Source of the DNA: Brachypodius melanocephalos
Lineage: Eukaryota; Chordata; Aves; Passeriformes; Pycnonotidae
DNA length: 64,000 nucleotides
Reading direction: 5' to 3'
Assembly: GCA_013398615.1 (NCBI GenBank)
Contig: VZSR01000566.1
Span: 123,090-187,089, forward strand
This document shows, piece after piece, positions 25,625 through 38,123 of the stretch (the stretch's first letter is position 1; each line of letters starts with the position of its first letter). A program made the position numbers and the translations under genes. Below the pieces are notes generated by a model. The model saw nothing but the letters and a program-made list of their open reading frames with translations, was not told the origin of the DNA and did not search any database.

Positions 25625-27191
25625 TTCTCTCCTTTTCAGAACAATTGATTTATTTTTACTTAGTCCTTCCTTTCTACACCTCCTTTACCTTAAAATGGTG
25701 CCATGTAGTATCATCAGACTGATGGCACATAAGAACACTCAATGTACCTTAGAACTTCCAGAAATTTGAATTCCTTTAAAAAAAGTGAGGAATCAGGCTT
25801 CATAAAATAAAAACTTCAAGTCTTATTATAGGTCTAATTTGATCTGCAAATCACATTTTAATTTCTATGTATTTAAATTTTTTTTACATATTTAGACCAT
25901 GTTTATTTTCCCAATTATCATGCATCAGTCAGATACAGAGAAACAAGAAAATATGTTAGGTGACATCTAGATTAAAGTCATGTAAATAATTCATTCTTAA
26001 AATTGGAGCTTGATCAACTCAAAAGCATCATTTGATCTTCTCAGGGAACTGAACAACAGAAAAGTAATTTCAACATTAAGTTAGCTTAAATATTTTTGAA
26101 GTTCTAGTCTTTTCAAAGAAAACTTCACAGGAAAAATAATGTCATGCATCATCACAAATACCTCAGAATATTTAAACTTTCAAGAGAAAGGAACAAAGAA
26201 TTATTTTGCATATGAACCTGAAAAGCAAATGCTTGTTTAACTCAAAAGCACTTTTTAATGGAATTATTCCCTGAAATAAATATTACTTGGTTCCAATAGG
26301 AAAAGTTTACAAATCAGGATCAGTTCACAAACAGGCAGACAATAATTCTAAAATTGAAAAGCCGTAGGATATGGAGAATTAAAATAAAAATAAAAGAGCT
26401 ACTGCATGAGATCAGAGCTATTCCTATACCATCAGTTATGTTTTTGAGGTGTTTCTTTTTAAATTTAAATCATAATAATAATCAAAGGAAATTGAAACAA
26501 ATACTTGGCTGCAGATCAAATATAAAGAGTCCATTCAATATATCTCCATAAATAACAAACAATATTTTTCTAATTTCCAGACCACAATTATATATTCCAA
26601 TGGTTACATCCAAAGTTTATTAAATATAATAGAAACATTTATAAATAAGTTCTGAAGCTCATTTCATTCATGGGAATGTTTTCCAAGATACATTTTCAGA
26701 ATCCTGTCAACATGAAGATATACAATAATAAAATGTAAGTAATTTGTATTTAGCTTTAAATATTGTATTATGTGGTACAGCAGGCAACATCCTCTAAATT
26801 GAACATGTTTTAATGCAGTCAAAGTTATACATCTAAGCTAAAAAAATGCAGACTGTTCTGTAGCAAAGTGGTTCATGTAGAATTAAGGAGTGGAAAGGTC
26901 ATTTTATCTCTGAATACAATATCGCTTGGGCCAATGCTAGAATACAACTTCTCCTGATACTTTCAAAAGCGTTATAAAAAACTGAAGGAGGTGTTTGAAG
27001 GAAGAAGGAGCATCAAAAATATTAAAGAATTTTAAAAAAAAAATCTTAAAGTGAGGGAGTGAAAAAGTTCAACCTGTTTGCCTTATCAAAAATAGCCTGC
27101 AGAGTAACTTGATTAAAGTGTGTAAGAACATCTATTGGTAAAAAGCATTTGGTACTAAAATACACTTCAGAGGTAGCAGAGAAAGATGCAG

Positions 27192-27226
27192 AAAAAAAAA
27201 AAAAAAGGAAAAAAAAAAAAAAAAAA
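27192..27226. repeat. Interrupted poly(A) tract
   Basis: 15 A, GG, then 18 A. No polyadenylation signal or gene-like sequence lies just upstream. Confidence 0.9.
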
Positions 27227-27879
27227 GCCTTGACATTAAATCCAGACAAGTTCAAATGAAGAATAAGTCATAAATATTTAACAGTGATGGTGATTAGCCA
27301 CTGGTATTACTGAAGCCATTGCCCTTTTCTCAGTAGTTCAAAAAGTTTAAACCTGGGGTTAAACCCAGTGCCTCTGTCAGACAATTCACTGGTCTCCAAA
27401 TGAAGGCATCCGGGTGAAATCTATGAAATAAGAGGGGGCAAACTGAACTTGTTTGTCTCATGAAATCCTCTGTGCACATACCAGAACAATGTACACAGGC
27501 AGCTGTACATGAAACCTAACCCCATTCATTCAAACACAACATTAAATAGACATTATATGACACAAACCAACTCAGGAGTTCATGCCAGCACAAGGGTTGG
27601 CTCACCTTTACAAAACTCACTTGAAATGACATGCGCTTAGGCAACAAAGGGGAGCGTGAAAAAGAAAATAGAAAAGCACAGCAGTTGTCCCCTCATCATT
27701 TCCACATTTTGCAATTAATAACAATGTTTGAAAGCATGTTCTCAGAATGGATGTCAAGGAGATCAAGAACCAGAATATAAATCACAAGAGATACTTTTAC
27801 TGGACTATAAATCCCGTTTGTCCCATTAAACCGATGTGAGCAGAGCCAATTAACAGATCACTTTCCCTCTTTGCATTCC

Positions 27880-28241
27880 ACATGATCTGTCAAAGCACCA
27901 CAGTGGCAGGCAGGAGAACCATGTGGGTTGTGGACATGTCTGCATGGCCACACCCAAAAATTCCCCTTCAATTTTATTGCTGAGCTTGGCATTATATGGT
28001 GTGAAATACTCCACTGGTCACTCTAGGTCAGCTGCCCAAGGTCTCTTGTGTCCAATTTTTTTTTTTTTGCCCACCTCAGTGTGCTCACTGGAGGTGGTGG
28101 GAAAGCAAGAGAAAGAGAAAACCTTGCTGCTCTAAAATTACTCATCAGCAATGGCCAGAACACTGGTTTATTCACAAATCTGAAACATGGCACCATATGG
28201 GACTGGTATGAATAAAATGAACTCCACCTCTGACAGGTGCA
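27880..28241 (-). mobile_element. Degraded abundant avian ERV LTR fragment, minus strand
   Basis: Read on the minus strand from about 28241, the sequence follows, with many substitutions, a high-copy bird LTR that I know from chicken and songbird genomes: the GAGTTMATTTTATTC-like start, a CACAAATCYRAAACA-type segment (its complement is on the plus strand), a lysine-like purine run, the CAGCTGACC...TGACCA block (plus strand 28015-28034), an ACCATATAATGCC-like block, and CTCAGCAATAAAATT where the family has its TATA box. A 13-T run (28056-28068) interrupts the match. The 3' part beyond about 27900 is very diverged, so the left boundary is approximate. No internal retroviral coding sequence is next to it. 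The family identification is from memory; a repeat library is needed for the name. Confidence 0.7.
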
Positions 28242-31200
28242 TTTAGTCTTCAGCAGGCAAGAGCTGGAAATCACCACTCCTGCTCCTGAGAGCTCACCAA
28301 GAGACACAGCTGAACTCAGCTGAAAACAAGAAAGAGCCCAGAAAAGAAATAAAGGGTATAAAATAAAATAATAACAAGAATTAGTTATGTATTCAGAAGA
28401 AAATCTTTTTCTTGACCTTCACAATAACAAATCAGTCACTCTTGTTCTGCAATAGCTTTGATTTGAAAAAAGGTGCAGAAGATGAAAGTAACTGAAATTC
28501 CATACATTTTTCATCTCTGTCATATCTACGCACAGCCACTCTATCAGCAACTCTTGATTTTCTCCCACATGAAACAGACCATGAAATTTTACTTTCCCTC
28601 AAACTCCTTCAACCACATATGGCAGGTTTTTAATACAAATCCATATGGCCGAAATATGTTGTTGCTCTCTGCAACCATTAAAATTATTCTCCCATAAATA
28701 AGAATAAAGACTCCCTAGACAAGACAGGAACATCCTTCTTGCCTCTGCTATATCTCTTTTGCAAACTGAGAAAGGACTTCAATTCTCCTCTAGCTGTCAA
28801 TCTGGTTCCTTTCACAAGCATTAAAATTCACTTTAAAGACTGAATAATAAGGATTGCTGACCCTTCCACACTGATAAAAATAAATAAATGTCAGTCAGAC
28901 ACCAGTGTAGTCACATAGGTACAGTAAACTTTTTTCTAACCACATGGCACAGATTTATTCTTTAAGCTAATCAGAATTCAAACAGAACAGAAATCAAATG
29001 TCACCCTGCCACACTAACATCCATCAACCACAATGATTACATCTACATCAATCATTTGATATAATAGGAGTAAAGTCATTATAACAGAACACTGTCAGAA
29101 GATCTGGAATCGGTCTTCTATTTAGTATTCCGTCATATAACAGCTACAAGATTATTTCAAAGGCAGCAGTGTCTGCTTTGAGAATATGAGACAGTTTGCT
29201 TCAGCGTTCTCCTGGCAGCAGATTGTTACTCAATGACAATGTTATCTATGAAGAAGTAAACATTACTGATTTGGGCTTTATAAAAGGGGAGAACGCTGGG
29301 TTTTCTGTTCCGTCAGTCTTTAAGGCAGAACTGAAAATTCAACAATTGCATTACTTTTACGGATGGAACGTGCAACTTATCTGAAAGCTACCCTATCATT
29401 CTGCAGAAGAGTTGGTTATATCAGATAGTTCAGTAATTTCAGTCCTTTACTTTGGAAGTCCTATCGGCTTTCTCTCCTCCCATGTCTAATTCTGCCTGAA
29501 ACACCTCACTACTTCATTCCCTAGCAATGATGTCCTGAAAAGCATAGTCCTGCCTGAAGGTTACATATACGAAAATAACACATTGCTGGTAATTCAAAAT
29601 ATGGAGTTCACCTCCTGCACGGGACTGTGCCTTTTCATTTCCAGACTGGACCAGTGCCTGACGTCTGCTTATGCTTTGCAGTGCTAAAAGACAGTCAAAA
29701 GTTCTGCATACAGACTGTATCTGTCACACTCTGTGCTGCAGACAGCCAGTGAGAAGCAAAGACCGTACCAGAGAGAGAGCACAAACACAGAAAGCGCTCC
29801 CTTTCTGGACATCCTGTATAATGTCACGGAGACATTACAGCACTGCTGCTTCAATCAAAGGAAGATCTTACTCAGAGTGACCTCTCTGTGCATTGATCAC
29901 TGCAGTGGACATGAAATCCCTTCAGCATGGATAAAATTATGATTCCTTTACATGAGAGGTACTGCATGGAAAATTATAAAGGATTGAAAAACAGTCCTTT
30001 AGATCCACCCCTATGAGCAATGAAGACTGCAGAGATGTTATTCCACTTGGCCTGGAGAGCATAAATATAAAGAAAATATAAAGAAAAGCATTTAAGGTTA
30101 AGACAGAATTAGCAGTGCAGATCAGACGTGCAGAATGTGACTTTATCAGTCTAATCAAGTTTTTACAAACAGTACTGGCAAGCTGTAATAGTTTTAGTCA
30201 TTCATAAAATCAATTAATACACTTACAAGAGATTTTGAAGGAACTTATCACCTGGCTTCCTCACAGGCCATTTTCACCTTGACCTTCACTGGTCATTGCA
30301 CATTTATTCATGACAGGAGTCATTCACAGCTGGATCATTCAAGAAAGCAGGATCCTATATCCTAAACTTCAAGGTGGTTGAGAACAGCCTTCATTAAATA
30401 AGTCAGACTTGTTGGTGTCTTCAAAAGCTGTATCTCCAGTTACATCTCCTGCTGCTTTTACTTCTTGATCTGGATACCAGTTCATCCTTAGAATCACTTC
30501 TTGAGTAATTGCAATACAGCAACAAACTTGTCTGCAACACTTATTGTAATAAATAATTACTTAGACCATGTTTACAGATCATAATTTTGTAAATACATTA
30601 AAAATGCATAAATATATTCCTTCAGACAAGATACTTTAAAAGGATACTAGTCACATTGACTATGTACATGTTTAGCTGGCTTATAAATAAATGACAATTT
30701 TTTAGTGTAAGTTCATATTTGCAGTAAGTGTGTTGCATTACTCTCTTGGGAATAATAATAATAGAAAAATCCATCATACAAAACCCCTCACTAATTTAAA
30801 ATGCAAATTAAACATTTTTTGCTACAGGCTACAATACTACTAAATAATTGATCATAATTTTCAAAACTATCAAATCACATTTTAATAGCTGTGCTTCCAT
30901 TATTGAACAAAGTAAATCTTTGCAAATTCCTTTAACATATTTATTCTGACAGTCATATTTTACATGTAAACAGCAACACTAGTCTTAGATATAATTCCAG
31001 AGAATTACCAAGATTTAAATGGCAACCACTGTATATTTACTTGGCATTTCAGTGAAGATTAAGGTTTATAGTTCTGAGGAAAAAATTGACTTCGGCTTTA
31101 CTTCAGTCAATATTTATTTCTCTGTTCGATAAACATTGATGCTTGCCTCAAGAGAAGTCAATATCCTGTTAATGTACATTACTTGAATAACATTTGGGAA

Positions 31201-31528
31201 TTACTAAACAAATGACTCAAATTCAGAGGATCAAAACAGTGGGACCAAGAAAGACTTTACAGAGTGTTTGTTTAAACCTGCAGTCTTAGCAGAACTACCA
31301 GAACACGATGTGAGACAGCCCTATGAACAATCCCTCCTTTAATCTTTGGCATGCTGGTATTACAGTCAAATCCATCTTTGGTACAGTCTGCTTCAGAAAT
31401 GTTTAAGTACTTTTTCCCCTTTATGCCCTTCTTCAATGCTTCCTGAGCCAGCTTGTCCTTAAAATATGTTTTGCTTCAAAGATCATGAAGATTGTAAATG
31501 CATATTCTTATGCTTTCCTCATTTAAGC

Positions 31529-31548
31529 TTTTTTTTTTTTTTTTTTTT
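31529..31548. repeat. Poly(T) tract
   Basis: 20 T followed by CCCAG, so it resembles a polypyrimidine tract plus splice acceptor, but the sequence after it stays open only to an in-frame stop at about 31691 and is not protein-like. Confidence 0.9.
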
Positions 31549-33763
31549 CCCAGTTTATCATCCATGTTTTATAGTGGAATCTTCAAAAGTTCTAGAAGGA
31601 ACCCTGTTTACAATACTTAGAATTTTTATTGGAAGTTCCTGCTACCAGACTTTCTACACAGGGATGGTTTCCCATATGGCTACAATATTTTAATGCTACT
31701 AAGTTTTACCACACTTTGCAACTCACATGAGGTAAAAAAGCCAAGAGAATCATCAAATTTTAGGTGGAAAAGAGTGAAAATATTCCCAGCTTGTCTCAGA
31801 TCTTGGCAAAACTGTCCTTTAACGGACAAAATAATATGAATAGTGGAATGGATGAAATTTTGTCATCAATTAAATATTAAAAGGCCCACTGTAATGATAA
31901 ACCTAGCAACCCAACATAAGGGAAGAGATGCAAGCTAATTTATCCAAGTTGTCATCAAACTTTAGAGACAACTTTCCATTATCTACATATTTCTTTCTTC
32001 CTGCTTGAGGACACCAGGCACAGCTGCATAGTAGATGACTAAATCAGTAGAGGGAAAAACCTAGCATTATCATATTTCATCAAGTTAGTAATTAAATTCC
32101 ATTTGTAATGGAAGGCTCTGAATATCTCCAAAAAATCATACAAAGCTCAGGCTATTGCTTTTTGTGAGTGTACTCACAACTTCATATGCAACATGACCAT
32201 CTGCTAGCGAAAAAGTGGGACCTTGAAACGAAGAGTGAAAATAAAATTATTTTAAAGTTACATAACTGCATAAATTTTATAAATTTGGAGTATTCCAATC
32301 TAAAGGGAACAGGGTGGGGGGCAGGCAGGAATAGAATTAATTCTTTTTTCTGTTCTTTTAAGTCCACAGAGAAACATCTTATTTCTGGAGATCCAAACTT
32401 TATGAGAAATAAATACCAGATACTTTAGCTATTGAATTATACTTGCACATACCATGAATATAGGCTGCAGGAAATACTCTTTAAAGGTCAAGTTATTAAG
32501 AGCAAAATTATCATAAATAGGATCAAAGATTATAATTTCCTTCTGGAAAGGAAACATACATATGAGCAAGAGGTACAGCCTTGAACAATTAGCTGCCAAC
32601 TCATGTTTGTCAGCTTCCTTGGATGTTTTTAAGCAAACCATGCTTAACAGACAGATGTGGAAATAGATCACATCTTGGGTATCAGAACAGCTCAAGGGCA
32701 GCCTTACCACTTTTGAAGAAAGAATTTTGCTGGAGTCTGAATCAGAATATTCACCTTGATATCTGTAAAAAAGTTTTTACTGCTTCAGAGGGAAAAAAAA
32801 TTGCTGGAAGTTTATAATGCTTTTGGCCTTCTCACAGAAAAAGTAAGGATCAGGTGGCTGCAAGAGCATGGTGTACATGGCCTCATGAGCCAGTTTTAGT
32901 AGGTTTGGATCTTGAAGAGAGACTCAGCTGTCATTGTATCCTTGTGTTTAGTCCTCTTGGAAGTAAATTTAGCAGAAATGACAGGATTTGAAGGAATATC
33001 TATCTCAGAGACACAGGTGGATTCCAGATAAAAGCAGGTGCAGCACTGGTAAGGGATGGAGCAGTGAGACGAAGATGGCAGCAGCACTGTCTGTGCTGGT
33101 TTGGTTCTTTGTACAGCTATTCTCAGATCCTCAGAGCTGTCAATCCAGAAGTACTAAACCTTTCACAAGTCAACCCTTAACCTAATCTTTCACCTATCAA
33201 CCTTTCTCAAATACTAGATTCACATTAAGTACATTAGGAATGACAATAACCCTCTATTCTAATAACAAGAAACTGCCAATTAAGTCCATAATGTATGGAC
33301 ATCTTCCCCTTACTTGCCCTTTTTATGCAAAATAACAATGTAGGAGGCTGCATGCAATACCAACATGTCCATCATTTTAATTATTTCTGGATGTTTGTCC
33401 ATACTGCATTAGATTGAAAGAGTCCAAAAACTGATTTATTCACCCACTTGTAAACTGCATATTAATGCATTCATAACTTGCTAACATTCACACATAAAAG
33501 GTCTAAATTAGAGTTCTTTCCCAGTAAAAAATAGGCTCTTGTCTTCACAAATTATGAAGACACACAGTTAAATGCAACTTTTAAATATTTATTCCATATT
33601 TGCATGCATCTGTCTGCAAGATTTTAAAAATGTTAGTGAAGGCTGCCCAAAACTCCTAGACTGCAGCCTTTCAAACTTTCTAAATACCTAACATTCTAGT
33701 AGGATTTTGGTGCTCACTATGAGTTGGTCTCTGTCGTGCTTGTGGTAAAAGACAAAAATAAAT

Positions 33764-33802
33764 TAAAAAAAAAAACAAAACAAAACAAAAAAAACCAAAA
33801 AA
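33764..33802. repeat. A-rich (AAAAC)-type tract
   Basis: A run of A with C interruptions in AAAAC-like units. Confidence 0.85.
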
Positions 33803-36800
33803 CCCCACACAAAATGCTTAAAGATACAGATTTAATAATTAGTAATTTTATATTATGATGAAGATTTATTTTATGCATACGCCAATATTTTCTACCTCTG
33901 TCTGAAAAAAAAAAGTCGCAATATAGTACCCATAACTGCTTTTTAAGTAAGTTTTTGAAGGAAAATAATTTTTACCTTTAAGACAGTCAGCTATTGCATT
34001 TCGTCCCACTGTGGTTCCATAAAAGGACCACTATCAGGTGAAACAAATCTGCTTGAGCAACCTTCAATAACAAATGCTTAAAATCCAAATAATTTATCTT
34101 ATTCTGACTATGTTTCACTCAAGCAAGGACCTAAATATACTTAGGTGAAGGGACATCTGTGTCAAGTCCACTAAAACTGGGAAGTTGTATTGTAGCTTTT
34201 CATATCTGCCAAATTACAAATCCTTTTCCTCTTGGTTGCTCACTAAATAGCATCTCCATAAAAGACATGACCAGACAAAGGTAAGTGAAGAACAATATTT
34301 GCAGAAACAAATCAGTGGATTGTTGACTGATTATTATTCACATTTGCACAAACATATTTCTTATGATATGAAGCAATTTTTCATATTCCAGGGAACAAGG
34401 CCCATGCCTGACATCCCCAAAAAAGGAAACAAAATCATCTGCTTCTCAGAATCTGCACTTTTCCACATTATTTAAAAGCCCAAATACTTTGGAATGTAAC
34501 AGAAGCCTTGATCAACATGCTATCCTCAGGCTACACCATGCAGGTGTGATAAATCTGTTATGAAAGCATCAGATCCAATTCACTCACTGCTGATCAAATA
34601 TTAGGCAAAATGTTTTAGTTACAGATAAATAACAAATAATATGACACATACATCAATTAACTTACAAACTAGATGATCTGCTACAGAAGTGTGGAGTAAA
34701 TTTGGAGCTAGCTTAAAAGAAGGCTGGTAGTCACCTAACAACTCAAAAATCTCCCAATGGTTTTATTTAATTCCTCTTCACTTTAAAATACTGTAGCTTC
34801 ACCATGAAAAGCTATTCTCCAGTTGCCTAAGGGCTGATGCTCTCATACAGCACCCTTACACTATCTGAACCCCTGAGCTTGAGGAATAAAGGGATAGGAA
34901 TCAAAGTCACAACGCTGAGTGTTGTTACAGTCATGTGTGGGTGCTCTGCCCATCACATGGCACAAACTATACTCTTTAGATAAAAATAGCAGGCTGGGAA
35001 AACATGCCTCAGAGTCCCTTAGTTTTTGTTATGGAATGCCTTATTGGCTAAAGATTTCCTCACCTCAGAATATCCAGGTCAGGCATCCAAATTAGGTTTC
35101 ATTTGTTAATATATCAGAGTATTTGTATTTGTGTACACAGGTGTGTGCTAGAAACAGATCCATTCTGAGAGCCTGGCAGAACTCCCTGCAAGGAAGCTGA
35201 CACTACAGTGGGCAAAGAGATTCCCTTGATCTCTAAATTCTGACCCCAGGAGGGACCCAAGATTGCTTGCAACTCACATCAGGGAGAGCTGATGTTGAAA
35301 ATTCTTGTTGTAAAGAATACTGTCCTCTCCATCGCCTGTGCACCCTGCCTAGCATAAGAGGATGCCAACTGCAATAAAGACTTTTGGATAAAAGTCAGAT
35401 TACATATCCTGAAGGAAAAGCATTAATCTGTCACCTTTATTTCCCTAAGAATCCATGCAACTGATGATCCATGCAACTTATGTTTCCACATGACCGAGGG
35501 AAATAATTCTTCAGAAATTACTTAAGTTGCACAATTGCCATGGCTTGCAAAGGAGCAAACATCAAAGGTGTATGGGATAGGTTCTGGTTTATATTTCTGG
35601 TTTATACTTTACCAGGGCCAGCCCCAGAACTAAGATTTCCTTGCTACTAGGAATTTTGAGTTTTTCACTCAGCTCAAAATACCATACAAGGTTACAAGAG
35701 AATCTTAGCTAACAGCACCCTTTGGAATAAAACCAATTCTGACTTAGGAAAACTTGCACAAAAATGCAAGTTTGTTGATATGGAATGGACAACAGCAAGC
35801 TACTGGAGACTGATAAAGGATAATGCTCCTGAAAAGGAAAAGGACAAGCTGAGTAAGAACACTTAGTGCCTTTTTTTCTTTGACTTTCACTCCTTTCTTT
35901 TATTCCTATAGGGAAGTAGTTAATGCAGAGTGTTTATAGCCCATCACTGTGGTTCACTGACCTTTCAACTCACAGGACTGGGCAAGCACCCAGGAGATGT
36001 GGCTCCACCAAAAAAACTCCAGCAAGATTAGATCCAACTGTTTTAGATTTACACACAATATCCATAACCCTGGACATCAGCATCAGACTTGCTTTGCCAC
36101 TTATCAAAATTCAGTTTTGACAGGAAAAACTCTCTCCCATCTGTATTCACCCATACTAACTATAATATTATCCTTTTCAGGAAAAATGAAGCAAAGAATA
36201 GAAAGCAAATGCAAAACCACAAACTACTGAATAACCACCGACATAAATAATCATAATGTTGACTACACTTCCTATAACATATAAATAGTGTTATTTCACT
36301 GAAGTACATTCTCCTTACTCAGAATGGAACATTTATAAAACACAGTAAATCAATGAATTATTAGTTGAAGTGTAAGTATACAGAGAAAGATTATTCAGAC
36401 ATTATGGAGAGTTCTTTCCAGCCTTCTTGAATATCATAATAGGCAATATTTTCTACACTTAACCAGAGGTATGTATTCAATTAAGGCTGTATGCTTCCCA
36501 TGCTTCCAGCCTTCTGCTTAGTGGTTTAAAAGATATTCAGCAGCTTTCATGTTCAAGGACCCATACTACCTCTTAGAAGTGAATTTTAAGATAAATACTG
36601 GTAATGAGAGTTGCACAAAGGTGTTAGTTGTATCATTAATCTTGTCAAATACCCTGCACCAACAGCCATGAGTAATCAGACAACGAAACAGAAGGCAGAA
36701 TTAAATACTGGTTACAGCTTTACTTGTGGAAATAGATGGAAGATGCTCAACTGGGAATATGTGGGAGGACAGAGAGATTAAAGGCTTGCTCTTTTGGGGG

Positions 36801-37941
36801 GGCTTTTCAAAGCGTGATGGTATTTAGCGAGCTGATGGCATCAGAAATGGTTTTTAAAGATAATGCATACTCATTATAAGGTAAACATGTACTATGTGCA
36901 CATAATACTCAGAAACCAATTGCTCACAAAACACAAGAATATTCCAGCCATCATGATGTTGCAGTTACCCCTGCAGAGCTCCAGTACTTCTCTTTTAAAT
37001 CCAGAAACAGTAAGCTTACTGAAGTGAATCCACATGGGTGAATGCAAACTACACAGGAGTTTAAACTGGGCAATGATCAGGCTTTTACATGACCTATTAT
37101 AACACAAAGATTCTCAGGGTATCTTGGTCACCACTACTTGTCCAGCTATGAGGAATTAGTAAGAATTCTAAGGTAGATCACTGTTTATCAAACTGACCAT
37201 TTACAATGATTAACATTTTAGTAGAGCATTTGCTTTAGTAAGTATCACAACTGCCTACATTTCTTCTGTAAATACTGAGCAGAGATGTATTCAGATTCAA
37301 ATCAGAATTATTTTATCATTACAAAATGCTATTTGCTTCTCCCTGGTGTTCTGATTTTCTTTATGTCCATTGCCTTACCAAGCTAATCAGTAATGCCCAG
37401 CTACCACCTCTTTTCACAGTGCTTGCTGGTGCAGTGGGAAAATGCTTGTGCTCTCCATGCTATTGCCCTCAAATTCCCTGACATGTGACAAAAATAAAGT
37501 TTTGGGGTTTTGGGTTTTTTTAAGGTAAGTAAATGAGGTAAATAAAAGGGCTCACTGATGAAATGAGCTGCTTGGAGCACTCCACTAACATCCCAGTTAC
37601 AGAAATACAAAATACGTATTCAGCCTTCTGTGTTGAGCAAATAATTGACTGTTATTCCATTCTGACAAGCAATGCATGCACAAATTATAAATTTTATTAA
37701 TCAGACTAATTTTCTTACTATTTCTAGCACTGTACAGAAGGTACCATTCTTCAGAACCTATTCATGGCCATATTTCAAGTAAGACTTGCAGGAAATTAAC
37801 TCTGCTTATGGTGGAATATTAAACTGTCCATTCTGCTGTGAAACAGTGAGTTTGAGCAGTTGAGATAAATACTACACTTCTTTCCAGCTGTTGATTTGAA
37901 GATCCAATTCACACAACAAACCAAAACAAAATCTGATCCCC

Positions 37942-38123
37942 ATCACAGAATCACAGAATATGTAGGTTGGAAGAGACCTTCAANNNNNNNNNNNNNNNNN
38001 NNNNNNNNNNNNNNNNNNNNNNNNNNNNNNNNNNNNNNNNNNNNNNNNNNNNNNNNNNNNNNNNNNNNNNNNNNNNNNNNNNNCCAGCACAGACCCCTGA
38101 CACCCACAGACACCACTGGTGAC
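37942..38123 (-). mobile_element. CR1 LINE fragment interrupted by assembly gap, minus strand
   Basis: CR1 is the dominant non-LTR retrotransposon of birds. The left end (37942-37983) is the reverse complement of the CR1 3' terminus: two CACAGAAT octamer units, then the GTTGGAAGAGACCTTCAA block. The right side of the gap (38084-38123), read on the minus strand, encodes V-T-S-G-V-(C-G-C)-Q-G-S-V-L, the VTSGVPQGSVL signature of the CR1 ORF2 reverse transcriptase, with the proline replaced and two residues inserted. Both pieces have the same polarity and the order expected for one element. The match stops at about 38124, so the element is 5'-truncated there, as is usual for CR1. CR1 makes no target duplication and has no poly(A) tail. 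Inactive. Confidence 0.87.
37984..38083. other. Assembly gap, 100 N, inside CR1
   Basis: Exactly 100 N, a placeholder length. The flanking CR1 pieces are separated by roughly 1 kb in an intact element, so the true gap is probably much longer unless the copy is internally deleted. Confidence 0.95.

Larger units (their letters stand above)
15642..27879. other. Non-coding AT-rich DNA
   Basis: Over 12 kb with no recognised gene. Open frames up to 103 codons exist (for example 16458-16769 plus), without domains. A GC-richer patch at about 19790-20050 carries a 73-codon plus-strand frame (19826-20047) that starts near an acceptor-like TCTAACACAG; I judge it chance. Short structures and motif matches are listed separately. 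About 24800-25150 is unusually free of simple sequence and could be a conserved non-coding element, which needs a genome comparison. Confidence 0.75.
28242..37941. other. Non-coding AT-rich DNA
   Basis: Nearly 10 kb without a recognised gene; open frames are at most about 94 codons and are low-complexity or stop-riddled when extended. A GC-richer patch at 35140-35420 with AATAAA at 35373-35378 resembles LTR composition, but I could not find termini or a target duplication and do not call it. Confidence 0.75.

Noticed and set aside
32304..32325. G-rich GGGAACAGGGTGGGGGG as a G-quadruplex
   Set aside because: Only three separated G runs of three or more; the fourth would have to come from splitting one run without a loop.
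35140..35420. GC-richer patch with AATAAA as another solo LTR
   Set aside because: I found no TG...CA termini, target duplication or second copy in the window, so composition alone is not enough.
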